A stretch of DNA of 64,000 nucleotides from Deltaproteobacteria bacterium (GTDB lineage Bacteria > Desulfobacterota > Binatia > HRBIN30 > JACQVA1), in the NCBI GenBank assembly GCA_016210005.1, contig JACQVA010000012.1:1-64000 (forward strand). The letters run 5' to 3'. The notes under the pieces were generated by a model, which made no database searches, was not told the DNA's origin, and saw only the letters and a list, made by a program, of their open reading frames with translations. Shown here in pieces: positions 53,134-62,258 of the stretch; within the stretch, counting starts at the first letter, position 1, and each line of letters opens with the position of its first letter. The position numbers and the translations under genes were made by a program.

Positions 53134-54528
53134 ATGAGCGCCAATTACTTCGGTTTGGCTGCAGACGCATACACCTGGGCGCTCGCCGGCGCTCTCGGCG
53201 TTGGCTGGGCTGCGAGCCTGAGATTGTGCCCCGCCTGGCGCCGCGCCGGTCTCTGGGCCGTGCCGATGTCGCTGTTCGGCTGTGTCTGGCTCGGTTTCGG
53301 CGTCGATTTTGTCCTGCGCTTCGCCATCCTCGCTTACGACAGTGTTACGTTCGGCAACGCGACCTACCGGCTCGCCAATCGTCCGGCGCGCGTCATCAAC
53401 GATACGCTGCTGCTGACCGTGGGCTTTTGGATGAGCCTGTGCATCGGCTTTGCCTGCGGAGTGCGCCGCCGGAGCAGCGGGCCGTACCGCGCCCTCACCG
53501 CCGTCGCGCCGCCCGCTGCAATGTCATCTGCGCCGGCAGTAACCGTGGCGGCTTCGCTCTGCCTGCTGCTGGCGTATGGCCCGATCGAAACGGTCGCCGC
53601 CTTGTTTACCCCCCTGGTCACGGTTGGGCGGCTGTGGACGGTCCCCGCTACGCTGGTGTGGTGGGAGTATCTGCACACGGGCAAAGGCTCGACGCTGCGC
53701 TGGCTGGTGTTGCTGCCGGGCGTGTTGCACGCCTGGTTCAGCCCGTATCGCGAGCACCTGGTGCTCATTGTGCTGGTGCCGTTCCTAGCCGCCGTCTTCG
53801 CCGGCAGACGCTTTCGGCTCTCTACGCTAGCACTGGCGACAGCGATCTTGCTCGTGGTCAGCACCGCGCTCATCGAGGTCGGGCGGGAGCTGGCCTGGAG
53901 CGGCAAGAACATGGAGACTGCGCTCAGCGACACCGGTTGGAACCGCTGGGGCGAGGATCCCGAGTTATCGCCATGGGTCAAGGTGGTGCGGCGCTTTCAT
54001 GGGCTGGACTCCTTCTTGTTGACGGTCGATCTTGTGCCGAGTGCATTCGAGCACTCCGATAGAGAGGTCTTTCTGAGCTCTCTTACGCGCGGCCTAGTGC
54101 CGCGGCTCCTCAATCCGGAGAAGGAAGGCAGCACGCGCGCGCTGGATTTCTCTCAGTCGATCTGGGTGGAAGACGGCGCTGGATCGCCCGCCGCGATCGC
54201 GCCCTCGATGCCCGGCGATCTCTACGAGGCGGGCGGGCCCCTCTACGTCCTGCTCGGGGGCTTACTCTGGGGATTGGTCGTAGGGCTCTGTGACGGCTGG
54301 AACAAACACACGCCGCCACGGATAGCGGCTGTGGTCACGGCGGTGTTCGCCTCCTCGTGCGCCTTCAGTAGTGAGCGGGACTTCGCCCACACGGTCTCTA
54401 CGCTGATTCAGACGCACCTGGTCATGATTGCCGTGGCTTTGGCCATGATCGGCAGGACGCAGATCCAGCGGCTGCGCTCCGGTGCGCGCGCTCCCACGGT
54501 AGTTCAATCCGGCCGGCTCGGCGCTTGA
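53134..54528 (+). CDS. Polytopic membrane protein, probable Wzy-type polymerase
   Basis: The product has 464 residues from the ATG at 53134; a GTG directly precedes it. There are about ten hydrophobic segments and a large extracytoplasmic loop (about 255-355). Near the end, SPAAIAPSMPGDLYEAGGP then LYVLLGGLLWGLVVG is reminiscent of O-antigen polymerases, where a Pro/Gly-rich loop with a Glu precedes a late membrane helix. Sequence identity in this class is always low, so the call rests on topology, this motif and locus context. It is the second polymerase-like gene in the window. Confidence 0.65.
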   Translation: MSANYFGLAADAYTWALAGALGVGWAASLRLCPAWRRAGLWAVPMSLFGCVWLGFGVDFVLRFAILAYDSVTFGNATYRLANRPARVINDTLLLTVGFWMSLCIGFACGVRRRSSGPYRALTAVAPPAAMSSAPAVTVAASLCLLLAYGPIETVAALFTPLVTVGRLWTVPATLVWWEYLHTGKGSTLRWLVLLPGVLHAWFSPYREHLVLIVLVPFLAAVFAGRRFRLSTLALATAILLVVSTALIEVGRELAWSGKNMETALSDTGWNRWGEDPELSPWVKVVRRFHGLDSFLLTVDLVPSAFEHSDREVFLSSLTRGLVPRLLNPEKEGSTRALDFSQSIWVEDGAGSPAAIAPSMPGDLYEAGGPLYVLLGGLLWGLVVGLCDGWNKHTPPRIAAVVTAVFASSCAFSSERDFAHTVSTLIQTHLVMIAVALAMIGRTQIQRLRSGARAPTVVQSGRLGA

Positions 54529-54677
54529 AGGGGTGCGACGCTTATCCGCGGGGCAGGCGCCTAAGGCGCGGAGGCAAGTGCTGCGAGTTCACGGGATGAC
54601 GGCGGGATCGTGAGGCCTGGAATTACCGGACGTGAGTTGACCCCTGTGCTCGAGATGATGGGGGCGTCGAGGTCGTA

Positions 54678-55718
54678 GTGGCGAAGACAGGGCGCATTCA
54701 AGCGGTGGATGCACTGCGCGGTATCGCGGCCATTTCCGTGGCTTGGTTCCACTTTACCCAGAATGGGGGGATGCTTGGAGACGGTTGGGTGAAGGCCATA
54801 AGCGCCTACGGCTGGCTCGGCGTCGAGGTGTTCTTCGTCATTTCCGGATTCATTCTGCCGCACGCCTTACACCAAGGAAGCTACAAGTTGCGAGACTATC
54901 CGCGTTTCATCGCCCGCCGGCTGATTCGTCTCGAGCCCCCTTACCTCGCTTCGCTCGCCGTCGCCATCGCGCTCGGCTACGCCACCAACCTGGTTCCAGG
55001 TTTCCGCGGCCGGCAGTTCGAGACCTCGGCGAGCGACGTGCTGCTGCACGTCGGTTACTTGGCGCCGCTCTTCGGCGTTGAGTGGATCGTTCCAGCGTAT
55101 TGGTCGCTCGCGATCGAGTTCCAGTATTATCTGCTGATCGGCCTCGTGTTTCCGGCGATCTCACACACACGGCCCATTGTCCGGGTGGCGGGGTTCGCGT
55201 TCCTGAGCGCACTGTGCGTGACGGTCCCCTCCCAGTTGTGCGTATCGCATTGGATACCGCTGTTCGCGCTCGGGATCATCGTCTACCAGTTGCGTGTCGG
55301 GCTTCTCCCACCGCGCATCTTCCCGGCCGTGTTGGCGATCGCGGCGTGCGCCGCATGGTTGAAGCTCGGGATCCTGGTGGCGCTTGTGGGCACGGCCTCG
55401 GCCGTCGCAATCGCGTACTTGCAGCTGCGTAGCCCGTTGGCCTGCTGGCTCGGCGACGTGTCCTACTCTCTGTACCTGCTCCATGTTCCTTTGGGTGAGC
55501 GAGTGGCGCTGGCTAGCCGGCGGATTGCCAATGCCCACGGGATCGCGGCCTCGGTCGTCGCGTTGCTCGTGTCACTCGCGGGCGCCTACTTGCTGAATCG
55601 GTTGGTAGAAGAGCCCGCTCAGCGTGCGGCCGCCGGCCTCCGCTATGCCGGCGGTGGCGGCAGATACTCAGCAGGACAGACCGCCTCTGACTCGCCTGCG
55701 GTTCTGCAGCACGGGTGA
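54678..55718 (+). CDS. Acyltransferase 3 family (OafA-like) O-acyltransferase
   Basis: The 346-residue polytopic protein starts at a GTG at 54678 with GAGG upstream. Family motifs are RIQAVDALRGIAAISVAWFHF, with the conserved Arg and catalytic His, GWLGVEVFFVISGFIL, and RFIARRLIRLEPPY. It has about ten membrane segments and no SGNH extension. It acetylates or otherwise acylates sugars using a cytoplasmic acyl donor. An SGNH-type gene at the right edge of the window could be a functional partner. The 149 bp before it is empty apart from a small GCGCCT/AGGCGC palindrome. Confidence 0.92.
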   Translation: MAKTGRIQAVDALRGIAAISVAWFHFTQNGGMLGDGWVKAISAYGWLGVEVFFVISGFILPHALHQGSYKLRDYPRFIARRLIRLEPPYLASLAVAIALGYATNLVPGFRGRQFETSASDVLLHVGYLAPLFGVEWIVPAYWSLAIEFQYYLLIGLVFPAISHTRPIVRVAGFAFLSALCVTVPSQLCVSHWIPLFALGIIVYQLRVGLLPPRIFPAVLAIAACAAWLKLGILVALVGTASAVAIAYLQLRSPLACWLGDVSYSLYLLHVPLGERVALASRRIANAHGIAASVVALLVSLAGAYLLNRLVEEPAQRAAAGLRYAGGGGRYSAGQTASDSPAVLQHG

Positions 55719-55742
55719 AATCGCCGCGCTGCCGCTGCCTGC

Positions 55743-56945
55743 ATGATCCGTTCTGCAATGGGTGCGAAACACTCCCAGTCCGGCGGCGTGAGCCGCCGAG
55801 TATTGTACGCGCAATATGCGGCCTCCGGAGGATATCCGCCGCTGCTTCACAGCGCGCGGATGCTGGTCCGGAGCGGTTGGGAAGTCAGGTGTCTTGCGGT
55901 CGGAGCCTATGGCACGGAGCGTTTGCGGTTGGAAGGTGACGCGGGAATACAGGTCACCGAACTACAGTACTGTCCACCCGGCTGGTGGCAGAAGCTTCAC
56001 TACCTCGCGTTTTGCTTCCGGACTATTCTCATGACGTGCGTGTGGCGCCCCAGTTGGCTCTACGCTTCGGACTTGTTGGCATGTCCCGCAGCACTGGTGG
56101 CCAGTTACCTGCCACCCCTCCGGGTGATCTATCACGAGCACGACTCACCCAATGGCAGCGAGCGATCAATCCTGCTGCGGGCCTGCCTCTGGACCCGGCG
56201 CCAGCTGGCGCGGCGGGCGGAACTGTGCATCTTGCCGAACCAGCGGCGGGCGGAAGTGTTTGCGCACACCACCGGCCGCCGCCAAGCGGCGGTGGTGTGG
56301 AATTGCCCCCTACGCAGCGACGTCCCCGCGGCGCCGCTCGCGCCGCACGGTGCGAGCAGTGATGGATTGTTGCTGTACTTCCACGGGTCGGTGAATCCAG
56401 TACGCCTCCCCGAAGCGACACTGACTGCACTCGCCAACACTCCGCGGTGCGTAAGACTCCGAGTCGTCGGGTACGAGACGATTGGGCATACCGGTTATGT
56501 TGCCAGGCTCCAGGAGGTAACGCGCGAACTGGGAATTTCAGACCGCGTGGAATTCCTGGGTGCGGTTCCGCGCGAGCGGCTGTTTGGCTTGGCGTCGGAG
56601 TGTCATGTGGGGCTGGCCTTCATGCCGACCGCGTCAAACGACGTAAACCACCGGCACATGGCTGGAGCGTCCAACAAGCCGTTCGAGTATCTCGCTTGCG
56701 GCCTCGCGCTGCTGGTGTCCGATCTGCCGGACTGGCGGGAATGTTACGTTGAGCCGGGATACGGCCGGGCGTGCGATCCGCAAAACCCGAGGAGTGTGGC
56801 GGAGGCGCTGCGTTGGTTCCTGGCGCACCAGGGCGAGACGCGAGCGATGGGGCAGCGCGGTCGCGAGAGAATTCTGGCGGAGTGGAACTACGAAAGGGAG
56901 TTTGCCGCGGTCATGCAGCGGATGAACGATGGGGCACGCCCGTGA
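55743..56945 (+). CDS. Glycosyltransferase (GT-B, GT4-like)
   Basis: The product has 400 residues from the ATG at 55743; ATG 55758 is an alternative. The N-terminal half reads VLYAQYAASGGYPPLLHSARML. The donor half has LLYFHGSVNPVRLPEATL, RLRVVGYETIG and HMAGASNKPFEYLACGLALLVSD, matching the E-containing GT4 nucleotide-sugar site. It is a cytoplasmic transferase of the polysaccharide pathway with unknown specificity. Confidence 0.87.
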   Translation: MIRSAMGAKHSQSGGVSRRVLYAQYAASGGYPPLLHSARMLVRSGWEVRCLAVGAYGTERLRLEGDAGIQVTELQYCPPGWWQKLHYLAFCFRTILMTCVWRPSWLYASDLLACPAALVASYLPPLRVIYHEHDSPNGSERSILLRACLWTRRQLARRAELCILPNQRRAEVFAHTTGRRQAAVVWNCPLRSDVPAAPLAPHGASSDGLLLYFHGSVNPVRLPEATLTALANTPRCVRLRVVGYETIGHTGYVARLQEVTRELGISDRVEFLGAVPRERLFGLASECHVGLAFMPTASNDVNHRHMAGASNKPFEYLACGLALLVSDLPDWRECYVEPGYGRACDPQNPRSVAEALRWFLAHQGETRAMGQRGRERILAEWNYEREFAAVMQRMNDGARP

Positions 56946-57038
56946 TGGCGTCACGCAGGCGGCCAACGCCGTCGTGCTAGCGTACGTCGCACCGGCGACC
57001 CTGCCGTTGGATCACTGTCAGTGTTCGAGGAACGCACG

Positions 57039-58073
57039 ATGTCGAACAGGCGGGTCTTGTTGATTGGCCCATTCGGCCCCGGACAGCTCCCGGAGAGCTT
57101 TGCCCGCGCCTTCGAGCGGCTGGGCTACGAGGTGTTCCGCTTCGACTCCGACCGCGCCTACTTCGAGGCGGGGCCCGGGCCAGGCAATCGCTTCGTCCGC
57201 CGCCTGCTGCGCCGCGTGTTATGGGAGCGGATGAACCGCAGCACGTGCGAGATCATCCGCTGTGTGCGGCCGCGGTTCGTGCTGACGGTGAAGGGCACCT
57301 ACCTGCACGCCGAGACCGTTGCCCGGGTGCGGCGAGAGCTGGGCGTGCCGTTCGTGAACTACTACGCCGACAATCCCTATTGTGGCGTGCCGTGGAATCC
57401 TCGCAAGTCATCCACCCAACGGCGCGATCTAATCGCAGTCCTGCGCGAGTACACGCAAGTCTGGATCTGGGAGCGCGGCATGGCTCAGCGCTTGGTCACC
57501 GACGGGGTGGCGGCGGGCTACTTGCCGTTTGCCGTCGATCCGGAGATCTCACGACCGCTGACCCCGGCGGCTTGTGCCGAATGCGGCACACGTCACGAAG
57601 TGATCTTTATCGGCCAGCACTGCGAGAAACGCCAAGCGCACATCGGCGCAGTACGCCAGCACTCCGTGGCACTGTGGGGAAGTCGTTGGCAGCGCGCAGC
57701 AGCAGCCCTCAACGGGCAAGCGCGCATTCACCAGGGAGCGGTATTCGGCGCCGATTGCGCCGCGCTTTACTCGAGCGCGGCCCTGGCGCTGAACGTCGTG
57801 GACGACCTCAACATGCCCGGACACAACATGCGCACCTTCGAGATCACCGGCAGCGGCGGCCTCATGCTGTCGACCTACACGGCCGAGCAAGCCGAGTTCT
57901 TTCCCGAAGATCAAGCAGCGCTCTACTACCGCGAGCCGGCGGAGATCGATGACAAGATCGAGCGGATCCGGGGCGACCGGCCTTGGGCCGCACGGCTACG
58001 AAAGAACGCGCTCGCGCTCGCTGCCGGCCACCAGTACACCGAGCGCGCGCAAACGATTGCCGCCAATCTATGA
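57039..58073 (+). CDS. CgeB-like glycosyltransferase family protein
   Basis: The product has 344 residues from the ATG at 57039, with GAGG eight bases upstream; a GTG at 57021 is less likely. It opens VLLIGPFGPGQLPESFARAFERLG. The pattern FVLTVKGTYLHAETV, FVNYYADNPY, then GHNMRTFEITGSGGLMLSTYT is that of CgeB/GT-B proteins found in spore-coat and polysaccharide loci. The stop overlaps the next start (ATGA), so the two are coupled. Confidence 0.82.
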   Translation: MSNRRVLLIGPFGPGQLPESFARAFERLGYEVFRFDSDRAYFEAGPGPGNRFVRRLLRRVLWERMNRSTCEIIRCVRPRFVLTVKGTYLHAETVARVRRELGVPFVNYYADNPYCGVPWNPRKSSTQRRDLIAVLREYTQVWIWERGMAQRLVTDGVAAGYLPFAVDPEISRPLTPAACAECGTRHEVIFIGQHCEKRQAHIGAVRQHSVALWGSRWQRAAAALNGQARIHQGAVFGADCAALYSSAALALNVVDDLNMPGHNMRTFEITGSGGLMLSTYTAEQAEFFPEDQAALYYREPAEIDDKIERIRGDRPWAARLRKNALALAAGHQYTERAQTIAANL

Positions 58074-59242
58074 CGATGACGCCTGCGGCAGGAAATATCC
58101 TGGTATTCGTCAACAGCCCGGCGGGTACTGCGCTGAGTGAGCGCGGGTTGCAAGTCGCGCGTGCGGCCGCGCCGGCGAAGGTCCTGCACCGAGAGCAAGG
58201 CCGTCTCAAGGCCATCGCCGGGTTCTGCGGCGCGGTTGCCCGCGAACGACCCGAGACCGTTTACGGCATCGATAACGCGCTCGCGGTCGTCTGCGGTGCC
58301 CTGGTCGGTCGCCTCCTGTGGGGCAGCCAGTTCATCCTCGACAGCGGAGATGCGGTTGGTCCACTGCGGGCAAAGCTGGCGCGGGGTAACCTGATCGGCG
58401 GCACGCTGGGATCGCTGCTGGAGAAGACCGGTTACCTTCTCGCCACAACCGTCGTAGCCCGATCCTCAGGCCTTGCCGAGCGAGTGCGCTCGCTCAGCCG
58501 CAAGCCCGTAGTGGTGATACCGGACGGGTTCGATAGCGCGCAGCTGCCCGCCGCGAATGGCGATGAGAGCAGGCGCCGGTGGGGATGGAGCGCGGCGCAC
58601 CTGGTCGTGGGCGTAATTGGTTCTGCCGTGTGGAACGAGCGCCTGAACTGGTGCTACGGCCGCGATGTCATCGAGGCGGTTGCGCGAACGAAACGAGACG
58701 AGGTGCGCGGCGCCCTGATCGTGCGCGGGAACGGCGTGCCGCGATTGCGCGAGCTGGCGGCGCAGCTGGGCGTGGCGGACCGCGTCGTCTTCGAAACCCC
58801 GTTCGACGGCTACGCGGTTTACGAACAGATTCGCGGCTTCGATGTCGGCCTGTCGACGCAGACCAACGACGCGGTCGGCCAGTGCCGAACCAGCGGCAAG
58901 CTGGTGCAATATCTCGCGGCCGGCGTCTACATCCTCGCCAGCCGCGTCGGGGAAGCCGCCCGCGTACTGCCGGATGCCATGACCGTCCCGTACGAAGGCG
59001 CCTGGGACGAGCAGTACTTCGCCAGGTTGGCGCAGCGCATCGATGGCTTGCCGGCCCGTCCCGCTCGTCCCGCGCTGCGTCAGCTCGCTGCCGCCGTCAA
59101 CCACAGCCTGAGTGAGCGCTTCGAGTACGCCGGCTTGAGACTACGCTGGGGCGAGCTGCTACGCGCGCCCAAATGGCCGCTCGAGGCGGCTGCGGACAGC
59201 CCCTTCAGCCCCATTGGCAGCGGCGGCAAGGAACCTGCCTGA
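58070..59242 (+). CDS. Glycosyltransferase (GT-B, family 1/4-like)
   Basis: The product has 390 residues, starting inside the stop of the CgeB-like gene. The donor half contains VVGVIGSAVWNERLNWCYG, ALIVRGNGVPRLRELAAQLGVADRVVFETP and STQTNDAVGQCRTSGKLVQYLAAG, a GT4-like site in which Lys-Leu-x-x-Tyr replaces the usual Glu segment. The acceptor half is short. It ends 10 bp before the Asn-synthetase fusion. Confidence 0.82.
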   Translation: MTMTPAAGNILVFVNSPAGTALSERGLQVARAAAPAKVLHREQGRLKAIAGFCGAVARERPETVYGIDNALAVVCGALVGRLLWGSQFILDSGDAVGPLRAKLARGNLIGGTLGSLLEKTGYLLATTVVARSSGLAERVRSLSRKPVVVIPDGFDSAQLPAANGDESRRRWGWSAAHLVVGVIGSAVWNERLNWCYGRDVIEAVARTKRDEVRGALIVRGNGVPRLRELAAQLGVADRVVFETPFDGYAVYEQIRGFDVGLSTQTNDAVGQCRTSGKLVQYLAAGVYILASRVGEAARVLPDAMTVPYEGAWDEQYFARLAQRIDGLPARPARPALRQLAAAVNHSLSERFEYAGLRLRWGELLRAPKWPLEAAADSPFSPIGSGGKEPA

Positions 59243-59252
59243 GCTAACTTGC

Positions 59253-62200
59253 ATGTGCGGCATCGCAGGAATCCTCGGCGGGGGCGCAGGCGCCCGCGAA
59301 CAGGTTGGCGTCATGGTCAACGCCCTGGTGCACCGCGGCCCCGACGGGGAAGGCTCCTTCAGCGACCCCTGGGTGGCACTCGGCATGCGGCGGCTGGCCA
59401 TCATCGACGTGGCCGGCGGACAACAACCGCAATCGAACGAGAACGGCGCTGTCTGGATCGTGTTCAACGGAGAGATTTACAACCACGCCGAGTTGCGCGG
59501 CGAGCTGGTGACGCACGGGCACGTCTTTCGCACCGGTAGTGATACCGAGGTCATCGTCCACGGCTACGAGCAGTGGGGCATTGACGGCTGCCTCGAACGT
59601 CTGCGCGGCATGTTCGCCCTACTGCTTTGGGATGCGCCGCGGCGGGAGCTCTTCGCCGCCCGCGATCGGCTGGGGATCAAGCCCTTGTACTACACGCAAG
59701 TGGGCCGGCAGTGGTTCTTCGCCTCCGAGATCAAGGCCCTGCTCGCCTGTGCCGGCGTGCCACGCGCGGTCAACAGCAACGCCATCGCTCCCTATCTCCT
59801 GCGCCAGTACGTGCCGGCACCGGAGACCTTCTTCGAAGGGATCAACAAGCTGCTTCCTGGACATTACCTGCGACTGGACCCGAGCGGGGCACCGTCGCTG
59901 CGGCCGTTCTGGTGTCTTTCGTTCGGCGGCGGCCAGGATGGGCCTGCTTTTGGCGCCGCCGCTGCCGCCTTGCGCCAGCAGGTGATTGAGGCGGTGCAGT
60001 CACACCTGGTTAGTGACGTGCCCGTTGGCTGTCTGCTTTCCGGCGGCCTCGACTCGGCGATTGTCACGGCGGTCATGGCTCAGCTCAACCGGCAGCCGGT
60101 GCGGACCTACACCGTCGGATTCCCCGAAGTGCCGGCGCTCGACGAGCGCCGCTATGCGCGCCTGGTCGCTACCCAGTACCGGACGAAGCACACGGAGCTA
60201 GAGGTGTCGCTCGCTGCCGCCGATCTCCTTCGCCGGGTGGCTTCGCACCTCGACGAGCCGCTGGCGGACGCCGCCGCACTGCCGACTTATGCAATCTGTA
60301 ACGCGGCGCGCCAGCACGTCACCGTGCTGCTGACCGGCGAAGGGGGTGACGAGCTGTTCGCGGGCTATCCGCGGTACTGGCTCAGCCGGATTGCCGACCG
60401 GCTTTGCCGGCTTCCCGCTCGCCCCCGGCAGGCCGTGCTTGGGGCATTGGCCGCGCTCATGCCCGATGGGCGCGCTCGCAATGCCTGGCGCAAGCTGGCG
60501 TATGCTGCTGACGACCCGCTGGCTCGCAATGCCTTGTGGACGGGCGTGTTCTCTCCCGCCGAGGTGGCGCACTTGCGGGGCGGTCAGGAACCCGCTGTTC
60601 TGGCTGATCCAGATAGCCCCGCTTGGCCCTACTGCAACGACACGCCACCGCGAGATGGGCTGCATCGCCTGTTGTACTGGGACCTGCGCCAGTGGCTCGT
60701 CGATGACGTATTGATGAAGGTGGACAAGATGAGCATGGCCGCCTCGGTCGAGGCCCGCGTGCCTTTCCTTGATCACCGTTTGGTCGAGTACGCCGCGCAG
60801 CTGGCCCCCGAGTACAAGCTGCGCCGGGGGCGCGGTAAGGCCGTGCTGCGCGCGGCGTTCCGCGATTGGCTGCCGGCGGAAACCGCGGCTCGCGGCAAGA
60901 CCGCTTTTCGCTTGCCGCTGGACGAGTGGTTCCGAGCCGATCTTGGCCGTTGGCTTGCCCAGGTGGCGAGCGCCGGCGGCTCCTTTTGCCGCAGCTTCCT
61001 CGACCACCGTGCCGTTGAGGGCATGATCGCGGATCACGTGATGGGAGCGGCCGCCAACGGGCAACGGTTGTGGACGCTGCTGTGCGCTGAGCTCTGGTAC
61101 GCTCAATGGTTTGGCCCACAACGGCGGGCTGACGAAAGCCGAGCCGGTGCCCAGCGGGAGCGCGGGGTGTTGGTCGTGGCCGATCTACCGTGCGAGCGCT
61201 GGCCCAGCATGGATCGGTATGCGCAGGCGTTGCTGGGGCATCTTGACGGCGTCGGGCGCGATTACGTGGTGTCGGCCGCACCGGTCAACGGCCACAACGG
61301 GGCCGCCCCCGTGAGCGCACCGCGGCGCTACTGGAACCGGCTGGTGGCTTACCCGTCCAGTCTGCGCGGCTACCGGCCCGATGCAGTTCACGTCCTCGAT
61401 CATACTTACGCCCACATCCTGGCGCGCTTTCCCGGCTGCCCGAGCCTGCTGACCATCCACGACCTCTGGCCTTTGCGCCGCGAGCGGCAGCGCTCCGCTC
61501 GCCAACTCGTCCTTGACGAGCTGACCCGCCGGATGGTTGAGGGAATGCGCGCCGCCACGCTCCTGTGTGCCGACTCCGGCTTTTCCAAGCGCGAAGCGTG
61601 CGCGCTCGCGGGCATACCGCCGGAGCGCGTTCGTGTCATACCGCTTGGGCTTGACGGCGCATTCCTTACACTCATAGCGGCTGCGCGCGTGCAGGAATTT
61701 GCCCAGCGGGTGTTTGCGGCGGCGGCGCCGCGCCTGCTGCACGTCGGGAGCTGCGACGCTCGCAAGAACATCGAGGGGTTGCTGCATATTGTCGCTGAGC
61801 TTCGCCGAATCAGCCCGCGGACGCGCCTGTTGCAGATCGGCGGCCGGTTCTCAGCCGCGCAGCTGCTTCTGATCGCGCAGTTGCAGCTTGAGGGGGTGGT
61901 GCAGCAGCATCCGCAGGTGAGCGAGCAGGATCTCCTGTTGGCCTACCGCGCCGCGGACGCGCTACTCCTGCCCAGTTTGTACGAGGGCTTCGGTTTCCCC
62001 GTGCTCGAAGCGCAGGCAGCCGGTCTGCCCGTGCTCTGCAGCAACCGCGCTTCGCTGCCGGAGGTCGCCGGGGACGGCGCAGTGATCCTCGATCCGGAGC
62101 AGCCAAGTACGTGGGTCGCCGCCATGCTCGATCTCCTCGAAAGTCGGGACCGGCGTGAACGTCTGGTTGATTGCGGCCTCGGCAACGCGCGCCAGTACAC

Positions 62201-62258
62201 CTGGCAGCGCACGGCCGCCGCCGTGGCCTCGCTCTATGAAGAACTTCTCAATCACTGA
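59253..62258 (+). CDS. AsnB-type glutamine amidotransferase fused to GT4 glycosyltransferase
   Basis: This 1001-residue protein starts at the ATG at 59253, because the class II amidotransferase nucleophile must be Cys2 (MCGIAGILGG). Residues 1-210 are the glutaminase domain (RGPDGEGSF, FNGEIYNH). Residues 240-615 are the ATP-dependent synthetase domain with the PP-loop SGGLDSAIVTAVM near 263, GEGGDELFAGYPRY and the MAASVEARVPFLDH block. After a 20-residue linker, residues 637-1001 are a full GT4 enzyme (LLTIHDLWPLRRER, LHVGSCDARKNIEGLL, PSLYEGFGFPVLEAQAAG). AsnB homologues in O-antigen loci (WbpS, WbtH) amidate uronic acids. The fusion may couple amidation and transfer of one sugar. Confidence 0.92.
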   Translation: MCGIAGILGGGAGAREQVGVMVNALVHRGPDGEGSFSDPWVALGMRRLAIIDVAGGQQPQSNENGAVWIVFNGEIYNHAELRGELVTHGHVFRTGSDTEVIVHGYEQWGIDGCLERLRGMFALLLWDAPRRELFAARDRLGIKPLYYTQVGRQWFFASEIKALLACAGVPRAVNSNAIAPYLLRQYVPAPETFFEGINKLLPGHYLRLDPSGAPSLRPFWCLSFGGGQDGPAFGAAAAALRQQVIEAVQSHLVSDVPVGCLLSGGLDSAIVTAVMAQLNRQPVRTYTVGFPEVPALDERRYARLVATQYRTKHTELEVSLAAADLLRRVASHLDEPLADAAALPTYAICNAARQHVTVLLTGEGGDELFAGYPRYWLSRIADRLCRLPARPRQAVLGALAALMPDGRARNAWRKLAYAADDPLARNALWTGVFSPAEVAHLRGGQEPAVLADPDSPAWPYCNDTPPRDGLHRLLYWDLRQWLVDDVLMKVDKMSMAASVEARVPFLDHRLVEYAAQLAPEYKLRRGRGKAVLRAAFRDWLPAETAARGKTAFRLPLDEWFRADLGRWLAQVASAGGSFCRSFLDHRAVEGMIADHVMGAAANGQRLWTLLCAELWYAQWFGPQRRADESRAGAQRERGVLVVADLPCERWPSMDRYAQALLGHLDGVGRDYVVSAAPVNGHNGAAPVSAPRRYWNRLVAYPSSLRGYRPDAVHVLDHTYAHILARFPGCPSLLTIHDLWPLRRERQRSARQLVLDELTRRMVEGMRAATLLCADSGFSKREACALAGIPPERVRVIPLGLDGAFLTLIAAARVQEFAQRVFAAAAPRLLHVGSCDARKNIEGLLHIVAELRRISPRTRLLQIGGRFSAAQLLLIAQLQLEGVVQQHPQVSEQDLLLAYRAADALLLPSLYEGFGFPVLEAQAAGLPVLCSNRASLPEVAGDGAVILDPEQPSTWVAAMLDLLESRDRRERLVDCGLGNARQYTWQRTAAAVASLYEELLNH

